Part shown: piece after piece, positions 24,908 to 33,340 of the stretch | Layout of the letters: each line of letters begins with the position of its first letter | Position numbering within the stretch: position 1 is the stretch's first letter | Assembly: GCF_900177375.1 (NCBI RefSeq) | Contig: NZ_FWZU01000002.1 | Location: 558,001 to 622,000, forward strand | Source of the DNA: Desulfovibrio gilichinskyi | Lineage (GTDB): Bacteria > Desulfobacterota > Desulfovibrionia > Desulfovibrionales > Desulfovibrionaceae | Length of the DNA stretch: 64,000 nucleotides | Reading direction: 5' to 3' | Position numbers and translations under genes: made by a program | Notes under the pieces: generated by a model | Told to the model about the DNA's origin: nothing | The model's database searches: none | What the model saw: the letters and a program-made list of their open reading frames with translations, nothing else

Positions 24908-25236
24908 AGTCCTGCCTCCTTGAGTTCATCTTCAGCAGCTATAGAGCTTAATCTTTCATCGACGAGATGTATGGGTAGAGTTGTGCGCCTTTCCAGCGAG
25001 GCCGCAAAGTTGCGGACCTGACGTGTTGTTAAGGTGTCTTCTCCTTCAAGTGAAAGAGGAAGGCCGATGACAATCTCATCGACCTTTTCCGTTTCAAATA
25101 TTTCAAGAAGTTCGGAAAACATTGCGTCACGGGTAGTTTTGGCAATTACTTTGAACGGGTAAGCCAGAATACCTTCAGCGTCAGTCAGAGCAAGCCCTAT
25201 CCGTTTGGTTCCGAAATCTATGCCTATAGTTTTCAT
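24829..25236 (-). CDS. ruvX: Putative pre-16S rRNA nuclease / Holliday junction resolvase-like YqgF (RuvX)
   Basis: An RNase H-fold protein of 135 residues. IGIDFGTKRIGLAL carries the first acidic residue, EIVIGLPLSLEGE the second and LVDERLSS the third, with DSQAAKIILE at the end, all family hallmarks. Known members process the 5' end of 16S rRNA. Its ATG overlaps the stop of the oxidoreductase gene (ATGA), and its 3' end runs far into mltG, a ruvX-mltG order found in many proteobacteria. Confidence 0.92.
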   Translation of the reverse strand: MKTIGIDFGTKRIGLALTDAEGILAYPFKVIAKTTRDAMFSELLEIFETEKVDEIVIGLPLSLEGEDTLTTRQVRNFAASLERRTTLPIHLVDERLSSIAAEDELKEAGLWNRKGKKNLDSQAAKIILETWRARA

Positions 25237-28200
25237 GGTTTCAAATAGACGATTCCGTCTGATCTCTGGGCTTTTTCAAGCATCTTTTTAAAATCCTTGC
25301 GCCATTTAGGTCCACCGATGAGTTCTGCAATGTATTCAACAGTATGCAGGACTCTATTATGCTTTTTAAGTGTCGCAATGTTCCGCTTGATTCCGACTTT
25401 ACAAGAAGGACAGCCCACAAGAACCGGAGTCTTTTTATTCTGACCATGAAGATCGTGTTCGAGCTGGCCTTTTTTACGGTCGCGCAGTTTGTTGTATATT
25501 GCAGGGCTGGATATTGCGCCAAGACCTGATTCACCGCAGCAGCCCGGTGAGAGAATAATCTTGCTGCCGAGAACTGTTTCAAGTGCCTGTTTGTAAATAG
25601 CAGGGGCTTTTGATTTAGGTGTGTCTGTCCATTCAGTGTGACATGACGCATGGTAAACAACTTCTTCATTGGCCGGTAAACTGTGAAAATCAAGGTTGCC
25701 GGGATTAGTCAGCAGATATTGCACTGCGTCATAGCGTTTTAACTTTTTGTTCATCCCTTGAGCAAAGTCATAGGATTCGATGGATTCACGGCAGGTTCCA
25801 CATGCTGTGATGATAGTGGAAATGTCCATTCCTGCAATGTGAGCTTTAGCTATTTTGTACTGAATATCACTTATGTTGCGATGGCGGTTTGTGTTGTAAG
25901 CTTCTACACATCCGCTGGAGAGCAAAGGATACCCGCAGCACAGATGCTTAGAGGGCATAACAACGTTGACGCCAGATTTAAGCAGTAAGTAAAGTGTCGC
26001 CATTCCGATATTTCTGGAGAACAGACTGGCTCCGCATCCGGGGAAGTAGAAAACACTGTCCGGGGCGGAAGAACTGTTCATGAACATTGACGCAACATCA
26101 AGTGCTAAGTCTTCGCTGAGGTTTTTGAAGTCCATCGCCGGTGTTTTGCTGTGCAGCATGGGCGATTCCATACGTCTGCGCCAGTGCCCGGGGACAAGCC
26201 CCACAGCTTTACTTTGCAGAGAAGCTGAAAGTGATAAAAACTTAGCAACTTTCGGAAGTCGGCTGTGCGGATCTTTAGAAACAAAACCAAGTGCTAAGTT
26301 CTTTATCGGATGACCGCCTGTTCCTTTATATTCGAGGAAACTTCTGATTTGAAGTGCTGCTCCGGCAGAATCAATTTTAACAGGGCATACTGAAGTACAC
26401 TTACCGCAGGCTGTGCAGTGTTCCATAATTTTTCTGAGTCTTGTCATAAGCTCAGGGGCCGGTTCACCGCGTTGAACCTGAGAATAGTAAATTGCTTCGA
26501 TCAGCGCGCCGAGAGCAATGTTTTTATTTCTCGGGTGATACATGAGGCCCTGTTCAGGGTAGTACATCGGACAGACCTGTTTACATTTTCCGCAACGGGT
26601 GCATGTCTGAATATTACGCAGAAGTTCAATCAGGTGTTCTTTATCTTTGATCGCTGTTTTATCCAGATCGTTGATAAGCCTGTTGAAAGAGAAGGTATAT
26701 GATTCAGAAGGAAGCTCTCTGCGGGTAAGCTTTCCGGGATTAAGAATGTTAAGCGGATCCACTATCTCTTTGTATTTTCTGATAGCTGATATTTTTTCGT
26801 CAGTTAAGTATCCGATTTTAGTGATACCGATTCCGTGTTCACCGGAAACCTCACCTTTCAGTTCAAGAACTTTCTTAAAAACATCGTCTACTGCTTCGTG
26901 AGCACTGTGCAGCATTTCCGGATCATTTGAGTTTACCGGAATATTTACATGGCAGTTTCCGTCTCCGGCATGCATGTGGTTTGCAATGATGATGCGCTGG
27001 TCTTTAAGTTTTTGGAAAATCTTGCTGATTTTTGCATCCAGTTTAGGGAATTCTTCACGAAGTTCCTGAAAAAGATAGTGTACCTGACTTTCAAGTTCCT
27101 GATCGCCAAGTTCTGCACCGGTTATTTTCCCTTTGAGAATGTGAGTAGTTCTTTCCAGAGCTATTTCAATTTTCGGTTCTTCAAAAGGAAAGCCTTGAAG
27201 TTCTTTTACCGCCAGCAGGGAGCGGCGGTAAATCTTGGCCAGATAAATTAAGTTTAGATTTTCCAGAAAGTCCGAAAAATCAGGAATAACTTCAAGGGGG
27301 ATAACAATATCTTCATTGACTTTGAATCCTGATGTCCGTTTTGCAATCGCGGATAATTTATGCCTGTCTTCCCAGAAGAGCTCAGCTTCCTTGTCGTCTC
27401 TGGCTGCAAAAATATCTACGGAGTCGTATGGTTGCGCGATGGCAAGAATGTTGTCCACTGCCGTTTGCAAAGCATCCGCATCATCAGAGTCGAGCTGAAG
27501 CAGGAGGACTGAAATAGGATCGCCCTCATATTTTTCAGATTTCTTTATGTATTTGATAGCTTGAACATATTTAGGGCCGAATTCTTCAAGGGCGGAAATC
27601 TTTACGAGATCTCCTTCCTCACGAATTGTGTCACGCAGTGCTACAACGTCTTTAATGACCATCATTGCATTACGCATAGATTGCCCGAAAAATTCAAGGC
27701 AAAGTGTGCGGGAACTTTTAGGCCGTGGATAAAGGGTAAAACATGCTTCAGTTATGATACCGTCCACGCCTTCTTTCTGCACGCCGGGCAAGCCGCCGAG
27801 GAACTTGTTGGAAACATCTTTTCCAAGTCCCGGGCTGCGGATTTCATCAGCGGAAAGAACCAGTGTCTCGAGAAGATTTCCTTTTCCATCAAAGACTTCA
27901 AAGGTAGCTGACTCATTGACGAAAATTTTATGACGTGGGTGATCCTTACGGCGGACTTCAATCAGATTACCTTTGGGCATAACCATTTTGTAGCTTTGAA
28001 TATTATCAATTGTACAACCGTATTCAAAGGCGAAAGGACCGCCTGAGTTTTCTGAAATATTACCACCGATCGAGGAAGCTGATTTGGAAGCAGGATCAAC
28101 TGTGAAGAGAGTGTTTTTTTCTGCGGCCGCATTGATAGCGTCGAGGGTTATTACGCCGGACTGGGCGCAGAGTGTAAGTGCTTCTGTATCGACACTCAAA

Positions 28201-28784
28201 ATCTTTTTGAATTTTGAAAGCGAGAGGATAACTATGCGTTCCATTGCCGGAATTGCGCCGCCTGTCAGTCCGGTTCCGCCGCCGCGGGGAATAATGCCGA
28301 ACTGCATATGATTTGCCAGACGGACAATTGCGCGAACCTGCTGAGTGTCTTCCGGGAAAAGTACTGCGATTGGAAGTTCTATTCTTAAGTCTGTTGCATC
28401 GGTTGCGGATTGTACCAGTTTATCCGGTTCAATGCTGATGCCTTCGTCGGGTAGAATTTCTTTGAGCTTTTCAATAAGCCGCTGTCTGAATTCAATGTCC
28501 GCATCATGCTTAAGCCAGAAATTTTCGACCGCATGGGTTAATCTTTGCGGATATTCCCCTGACAGTGTCGGGCGGGCAAGAGTCAGATTTCTTGAAACAC
28601 TTTTGCGAACCAGTTCCGGGTCTATGAACGGGTTGTATCGCACTAGAAAAAGTTCCGCAGCAATGCTTTCAGCAAGTGTGCGGACATTTTCAGGCCAGCC
28701 GTTAAAATCGAAAGGATTTAAGCCGAGGACTCGCGAAAGCAGAGCTTCGGATGCAATAGAAATATGTGGACCTAATTGAGGCAT
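25233..28784 (-). CDS. Giant FAD/Fe-S oxidoreductase (glycolate/D-lactate dehydrogenase type fused to GlpC-like module)
   Basis: A 1183-residue fusion. A 135-residue N-terminal extension precedes the FAD_binding_4 domain (PRGGGTGLTGGAIPA, about 167-181) and the FAD-oxidase C domain (MHAGDGNCHVNIP, GEVSGEHGIG). Two 4Fe-4S motifs, CTRCGKCKQVCP (about 725) and CTACGKCTSVCP (about 786), follow. Two CCG cysteine modules (CCGYPLLSSG, about 946; GCCGESGLG, about 1081) close the protein. This equals GlcD plus GlpC/LldE in one chain. It probably oxidises a 2-hydroxyacid and passes electrons to quinone or another carrier. Substrate is not decided: lactate is likely for a sulfate reducer, glycolate is possible. 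Confidence 0.87.
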   Translation of the reverse strand: MPQLGPHISIASEALLSRVLGLNPFDFNGWPENVRTLAESIAAELFLVRYNPFIDPELVRKSVSRNLTLARPTLSGEYPQRLTHAVENFWLKHDADIEFRQRLIEKLKEILPDEGISIEPDKLVQSATDATDLRIELPIAVLFPEDTQQVRAIVRLANHMQFGIIPRGGGTGLTGGAIPAMERIVILSLSKFKKILSVDTEALTLCAQSGVITLDAINAAAEKNTLFTVDPASKSASSIGGNISENSGGPFAFEYGCTIDNIQSYKMVMPKGNLIEVRRKDHPRHKIFVNESATFEVFDGKGNLLETLVLSADEIRSPGLGKDVSNKFLGGLPGVQKEGVDGIITEACFTLYPRPKSSRTLCLEFFGQSMRNAMMVIKDVVALRDTIREEGDLVKISALEEFGPKYVQAIKYIKKSEKYEGDPISVLLLQLDSDDADALQTAVDNILAIAQPYDSVDIFAARDDKEAELFWEDRHKLSAIAKRTSGFKVNEDIVIPLEVIPDFSDFLENLNLIYLAKIYRRSLLAVKELQGFPFEEPKIEIALERTTHILKGKITGAELGDQELESQVHYLFQELREEFPKLDAKISKIFQKLKDQRIIIANHMHAGDGNCHVNIPVNSNDPEMLHSAHEAVDDVFKKVLELKGEVSGEHGIGITKIGYLTDEKISAIRKYKEIVDPLNILNPGKLTRRELPSESYTFSFNRLINDLDKTAIKDKEHLIELLRNIQTCTRCGKCKQVCPMYYPEQGLMYHPRNKNIALGALIEAIYYSQVQRGEPAPELMTRLRKIMEHCTACGKCTSVCPVKIDSAGAALQIRSFLEYKGTGGHPIKNLALGFVSKDPHSRLPKVAKFLSLSASLQSKAVGLVPGHWRRRMESPMLHSKTPAMDFKNLSEDLALDVASMFMNSSSAPDSVFYFPGCGASLFSRNIGMATLYLLLKSGVNVVMPSKHLCCGYPLLSSGCVEAYNTNRHRNISDIQYKIAKAHIAGMDISTIITACGTCRESIESYDFAQGMNKKLKRYDAVQYLLTNPGNLDFHSLPANEEVVYHASCHTEWTDTPKSKAPAIYKQALETVLGSKIILSPGCCGESGLGAISSPAIYNKLRDRKKGQLEHDLHGQNKKTPVLVGCPSCKVGIKRNIATLKKHNRVLHTVEYIAELIGGPKWRKDFKKMLEKAQRSDGIVYLKP

Positions 28785-28972
28785 AATATCTTACCGTGAA
28801 GTTTTTGTAGTCTAAGGCAGAACTGCCGTGGTGAAGAAAAAAAAGGAAATATAGGGTCCGCCTTGATGAAATGCAAGTCTCTATTGAGAGTCTACGTTAT
28901 TTTTTTAAACTTTCCCTTCATATATTGATAGGTACTCTTTGAGTTGTTGTAAAGATGAAGGTATGTAAAAGC

Positions 28973-29002
28973 TTGACATGCAGGGGCAAACTAAAAGATT
29001 AT
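28973..29002 (+). promoter_or_regulatory. Probable promoter of the class V aminotransferase
   Basis: A perfect TTGACA (28973-28978) and GATTAT (28997-29002) are 18 bases apart, about 70 bases before the ATG. The region 28785-29073 separates divergent genes and should also hold the promoter of the oxidoreductase operon, which I cannot place. Confidence 0.45.
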
Positions 29003-29073
29003 TCCGCTTCTTTAAATTGTTTTTACAGTGCTGATGTATCATTTAAATATATAGCTGAAATGAGGATGCAGAT

Positions 29074-30213
29074 ATGATTGGAGATGATTTCGCTGAACTG
29101 AAACTGTTCATTACCGGACCTATTATGCTGCGCGACGAAGTTCGCAAAGCTGCTTTATTGCCTGAATTCGGTCATCGCGACTCTGAAAACATCAAGCGTT
29201 TCGGCTCCATCATGAGCAATCTCATGACGATTGCCGGAAACCCTGAAGGATATACTCCTATCATATTTAATGGGTCTGGAACGAATGTGCTTGAAGCTTC
29301 AGTCCGTTCACTTGTTTCGGATACCGATAAAGTCCTCAATGTCTCGGTTGGAGCATTCGGTGATCTTTACGGTAATCTGTCTGCTGCTAACGGTAAGAAT
29401 CTTGTTTCGCTAAAATTTCCATACGGCAAAGCCATTGATCTCAAAGTTCTTGAAGAATATTTGATTAAGCATAAACCGCAGGTGGTAACTTTCACTCATA
29501 ATGAAACATCAACAGGTGTTATTAATGATGTTGTTGCTGTTTGTAAAATTATCAAAGCTCACGGAGCTTATGCACTTGTAGACGGTGTAAGCATCTTCGG
29601 CGGAACTGATTCGACTATCGGTGAAGCCCGTCCTTTAATGTACTGTACCTCCACTCAGAAATCACTTGGGCTTCCGGCAGGATTCGGTATCGGCTATGTT
29701 AATGACGAAACACTCGAAAAGGCTGCCGGAGTTCAAAACAGAGGATACACAACCGATATTCTGGCTCAAATTGAAAAAGCAAGGTTGTGTCAGACTTTAA
29801 CAACTCCTAATGGAACTCTCAGCAATCAGATGTGTGTACAGCTGGATTACATTGTTAATACAGAAACAGTTCCAGTAAGGTTCAAACGGCACGAGGAAAT
29901 GCGCAAAATTGCGCACGACTGGGTTGATGGGATGAATGGCTATGAGCTGTTTGCACAGGAAGGATACCGTTCGCCAAGCGTGACAGCTGTTAAGACAGCA
30001 GCTTACATGACAATTGACCGCTTAAAAGAAGTGAAAGAGCTTATGCGCGGGCATGGTTATTTATTTGATCCAGGTTACGGTAAAATTAATAAAGAACTAC
30101 AGGATCAGGGCGAATCTCCCATATTCAGGATAGGGCACATGGGAGATATTATGCCGGATATGCTTAAAGATTATCTGAAAATTCTTGGAGAAGTCCTCAG
30201 TACTTTTGAATAA
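29074..30213 (+). CDS. Class V aminotransferase (alanine-glyoxylate / serine type)
   Basis: A PLP enzyme of 379 residues. The Schiff-base Lys is in CTSTQKSLGLPAGFG, the cofactor ring contact is Asp in AYALVDGVSIFGG, and FNGSGTNVLEASVRSL forms the phosphate-binding loop. The family includes alanine-glyoxylate, serine-glyoxylate and serine-pyruvate aminotransferases and phosphonate enzymes. Specificity cannot be read. It diverges from the 2-hydroxyacid dehydrogenase; if that enzyme makes glyoxylate, this one could turn it into glycine. That link is inference. GAGG lies 8 bases before the ATG, and a terminator follows. Confidence 0.83.
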   Translation: MIGDDFAELKLFITGPIMLRDEVRKAALLPEFGHRDSENIKRFGSIMSNLMTIAGNPEGYTPIIFNGSGTNVLEASVRSLVSDTDKVLNVSVGAFGDLYGNLSAANGKNLVSLKFPYGKAIDLKVLEEYLIKHKPQVVTFTHNETSTGVINDVVAVCKIIKAHGAYALVDGVSIFGGTDSTIGEARPLMYCTSTQKSLGLPAGFGIGYVNDETLEKAAGVQNRGYTTDILAQIEKARLCQTLTTPNGTLSNQMCVQLDYIVNTETVPVRFKRHEEMRKIAHDWVDGMNGYELFAQEGYRSPSVTAVKTAAYMTIDRLKEVKELMRGHGYLFDPGYGKINKELQDQGESPIFRIGHMGDIMPDMLKDYLKILGEVLSTFE

Positions 30214-30239
30214 TTAGTATTCAGTCTTTAATGATAAGG

Positions 30240-30276
30240 CCCTGAATTCGTTTTTTGCGAGTTCAGGGTTTTTTTT
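30240..30276 (+). terminator. Terminator of the aminotransferase gene
   Basis: CCCTGAA-T-TCG pairs with CGA-G-TTCAGGG around a T-rich loop, followed by eight T residues. Confidence 0.88.
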
Positions 30277-30509
30277 GTTCCGTGGTAAATGAACCGTAAA
30301 TTGTTCATAATGGAACGAAACATCATAAAAAGTTCATTGATGCACTTATTATTACGATGATAAATGACTTCTGATTAGTGACTTAGGTGAAAAAAAGCAT
30401 ATTATGTGAAAAAAATATCATAGCGCATTAGATGCTGAAATATTTATAAAAGCCTTTGTTTAAGTCTGTTTAAATAGATTGAGTAGCAAGAAAATATGCT
30501 GCTGACATA

Positions 30510-30563
30510 TTGACACAGGATTTGATGAAGAATAATGTCTATTTTCCGACTGAGTGCTCAGTC
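30510..30563 (+). promoter_or_regulatory. Promoter and TetR-type operator of the SulP/signalling operon
   Basis: TTGACA (30510-30515) and TAATGT (30533-30538) are 17 bases apart. Ten bases further, GACTGAG-TG-CTCAGTC (30548-30563) is a perfect 7-base inverted repeat placed at the expected transcription start and 22 bases before the regulator's ATG. This is the classical place for a TetR-family autorepressor to bind. Confidence 0.65.
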
Positions 30564-30585
30564 AGTTTTTCTATATGGAGGAATG

Positions 30586-31179
30586 ATGACTAAAATGTCC
30601 AAAAAAAAGGCTGCTATTTTGGAAGCGGCAACCGTGCTTTTCGCGAACAAAGGGTTTGCTGATACTTCAATGAGTGAACTTGCGAGCATGACCGGAGCAG
30701 CTGAAGGGACAATCTTTTATCATTTTAAAAATAAGGAGCAGCTGCTCCTTACTATTTTGTCTGCGACAAGGGACAGCATTCTGGAAGAATTCAATGCGCA
30801 TATGGAAGAGCGCGAATTCAAAACCGGAATGGAAATGATGGAAGAGGTCGTTGTTTTTTACCTTCTCCTCGCCGGACGAATGGAACATCAATTCCTTCTT
30901 CTGCATCGGCTTTTTATATATCAGCTGGCAGAAAGCAGGACGGAATTCAGAGAAAATCTGGAGGATATTTATAATTGTCTGGTGACTCTTTTTGAGCAGG
31001 CAATTGTACGAGGACAGGAAGATGGTTCCATCGGTGATGTGAAGCCTAGAAAAAGTGCACTCATTGTTTTCACGATGGTCGATGGCTTGGTGAGATTCAA
31101 AAATTTTAACCTCTATGATGCGGGGGCTCTGTTCAATGAACTTATTGAGTCCGTTCGTAGAATGTTGAAATCAAACTAG
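30586..31179 (+). CDS. TetR/AcrR-family transcriptional regulator
   Basis: A 197-residue regulator. The N-terminal helix-turn-helix has AAILEAATVLFANKGF and GAAEGTIFYHFKNKEQLL, the TetR signature. The C-terminal two thirds are a helical ligand domain with no obvious family match. Several ATGs are possible. I take 30586, with GGAGG 4 bases upstream, while 30583 and 30595 are alternatives. It is the first of seven genes on one strand, and the palindrome overlapping its promoter suggests it represses the operon. Its inducer may be the substrate of the SulP permease next to it. Confidence 0.87.
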   Translation: MTKMSKKKAAILEAATVLFANKGFADTSMSELASMTGAAEGTIFYHFKNKEQLLLTILSATRDSILEEFNAHMEEREFKTGMEMMEEVVVFYLLLAGRMEHQFLLLHRLFIYQLAESRTEFRENLEDIYNCLVTLFEQAIVRGQEDGSIGDVKPRKSALIVFTMVDGLVRFKNFNLYDAGALFNELIESVRRMLKSN

Positions 31180-31192
31180 AGGTGTTTATCTG

Positions 31193-33328
31193 ATGCTTAC
31201 ACGAATTTTTCCTTTTTTAGGCTGGTTTGATAAATACAGCAATACAGCATTAAGGGCCGATATTATCTCCGGCCTGACGGTTGCGCTTGTACTTATTCCC
31301 CAGTCGATGGCATATGCCCAGCTTGCCGGGATGCCTGCATATTACGGTTTGTATGCTTCGTTGCTGCCGCCTCTGGTCGCAGCTCTATTCGGCTCAAGTC
31401 GTCAGTTGGCAACCGGTCCTGTTGCCGTTGTTTCGCTTATGACTGCCGCTTCTCTTGAACCTTTAGCTACAGCCGGCAGTCCAGGATTTATCGCTTATGC
31501 ACTGCTGCTGGCTCTGCTCGTAGGGGCTTTCCAGTTCCTTTTAGGCGTGCTTCGTCTCGGGCTTGTTGTTAACTTCCTGTCTCATCCGGTCGTTAACGGT
31601 TTTACTAATGCTGCTGCGATTATTATTGCGTCTTCACAGCTTTCAAAAATGTTCGGTGTTTACGTAGATAAAGCATCGTTGCAGTATGAAACCATCATGC
31701 GCGTTGTCAGCAGTGCAATGCATTACAGCCATTTGCCGACACTCGGTATGGGGGTATTGGCATTTGCCATTATGATGGGACTCAAAAGATTTAATCCTAA
31801 AATACCTAATGTCCTTTGCGCGGTTGTCATCACAACGGTACTTTCGTGGGCAACAGGTTTTAATCATGATGCAAAAATCAATATCTCTGCGATTCAGGAT
31901 ACAAAAGCACAGACTTTGATTACTGAATTTAATGAGACAGTAAGAGGCATTGAGCAGCTTGCCAAAAAGCGCACGGATATTTCCGTAGCTGAAGACTCTG
32001 CGAAAAGCTCAAAAAATGTTATCGGGTATTACGACGCTGAGCATGACCTTAACGTTGTTGCCTATGAATCAAAGCTTCTTAATCATAAATCACATTTATA
32101 CCGTGAAGAACTTAGAAATATGCTTTTCAGCGGTGTGGCACAGGCTGACGGTACTATTAATTATTACCTGCGCGGTGCTGTTCCTGCCGGTATGACCAGT
32201 GACGGGCGTACTTGGCGTATCAAGGTCGGAAATAAAATTCTAAATCCGGAATCACTTACAATGATGGGTGGAGGTGCTGTTGTCGGCAATGTTCCTTCAG
32301 GATTCCCGCCTATCGTCATTCCGAATCTTGATATCAAAGTAATTCTTAAGCTTCTTCCTTTCGCGATTATCATTTCTTTGCTCGGTTTTATGGAAGCTAT
32401 CTCCATTGCTAAAGCAATGGCAGCTAAAACTGGACAGCGTCTTGATCCTAATCAGGAACTTATCGGTCAGGGGCTTGCTAATATGCTCGGTGCCTGTACC
32501 AGCAGTTATCCCGCATCAGGCTCTTTCTCGCGTTCTGCAGTTAACCTGCAATCCGGCGCGGTGACAGGACTTTCAAGCGTTTTCACTTCGCTTGTAGTTG
32601 CCGTTACGTTGCTGTTTTTCACCCCGTTGTTGTATCATCTCCCTCAGGCTGTACTTGCTGCGGTTATTATGATGGCCGTTATCGGTCTTATCAATGCATC
32701 AGGTTTCCTGCATGCATGGAAAGCGCAGAAGTTTGACGGTGCTATCTCAGTAATATCATTTCTCGCAACTCTTGCATTTGCTCCTCATCTGGACAAGGGT
32801 ATTATTATAGGAGTAACTCTGTCACTGGCAGTGTTTCTGTATAAGAGCATGCGTCCCCGTGTTGTCGCCCTTGCCAACAGTGATGATTATGTTTTGCGTG
32901 ATGCCAGTTTGCATGGACTCAGGGAATGCGCGCATATGGCAGTTGTCCGTTTTGACGGTCCTCTGTTTTTTGCCAACGCAAGTTTTCTTGAAGAGCAGAT
33001 TGCGAGACGGCTTAGAGAAAAGAAAGATCTCAATCATCTTATCTTGGTCTGCAACGGAATAAACGATATTGATGCATCAGGGGAAGAAGCTCTTTCTCTT
33101 GTTGTGGAAACTGTTCGCAGTGCCGGTGTGGATATCTCGCTTTCCGGAATCAATGAAGCGGTGCTGGCAGTCTTGAAACGCACGCATCTTTATGAAAAAA
33201 TCGGAAAAGAAAATATTTATTCAAATACTGAAAAGGCACTTTGTCAGACTCATGAGAAAGCTCATCGTGACGGTACTGAACCTAATTGCCCTCTTTCAGA
33301 TTATTGTAGCATACACAGCAACTCCTAA
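31193..33328 (+). CDS. SulP-family anion permease with STAS domain and a large loop insertion
   Basis: A 711-residue secondary transporter. Core SulP motifs are VALVLIPQSMAYAQLAG, QLATGPVAVVSLM and FPASG-like SYPASGSFSRSA. The C-terminal STAS domain (about 550-680) has the IDASGEEAL loop. Between two core helices, residues 224-368 hold about 130 extra residues, polar and charged and probably extracytoplasmic, where SulP proteins normally have a short loop. The last 30 residues contain two Cys in PNCPLSDYCS. Substrate may be sulfate, bicarbonate or another anion. It sits 13 bases after the tetR stop. Confidence 0.87.
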   Translation: MLTRIFPFLGWFDKYSNTALRADIISGLTVALVLIPQSMAYAQLAGMPAYYGLYASLLPPLVAALFGSSRQLATGPVAVVSLMTAASLEPLATAGSPGFIAYALLLALLVGAFQFLLGVLRLGLVVNFLSHPVVNGFTNAAAIIIASSQLSKMFGVYVDKASLQYETIMRVVSSAMHYSHLPTLGMGVLAFAIMMGLKRFNPKIPNVLCAVVITTVLSWATGFNHDAKINISAIQDTKAQTLITEFNETVRGIEQLAKKRTDISVAEDSAKSSKNVIGYYDAEHDLNVVAYESKLLNHKSHLYREELRNMLFSGVAQADGTINYYLRGAVPAGMTSDGRTWRIKVGNKILNPESLTMMGGGAVVGNVPSGFPPIVIPNLDIKVILKLLPFAIIISLLGFMEAISIAKAMAAKTGQRLDPNQELIGQGLANMLGACTSSYPASGSFSRSAVNLQSGAVTGLSSVFTSLVVAVTLLFFTPLLYHLPQAVLAAVIMMAVIGLINASGFLHAWKAQKFDGAISVISFLATLAFAPHLDKGIIIGVTLSLAVFLYKSMRPRVVALANSDDYVLRDASLHGLRECAHMAVVRFDGPLFFANASFLEEQIARRLREKKDLNHLILVCNGINDIDASGEEALSLVVETVRSAGVDISLSGINEAVLAVLKRTHLYEKIGKENIYSNTEKALCQTHEKAHRDGTEPNCPLSDYCSIHSNS

Positions 33329-33340
33329 TGGAGGTTGAAG

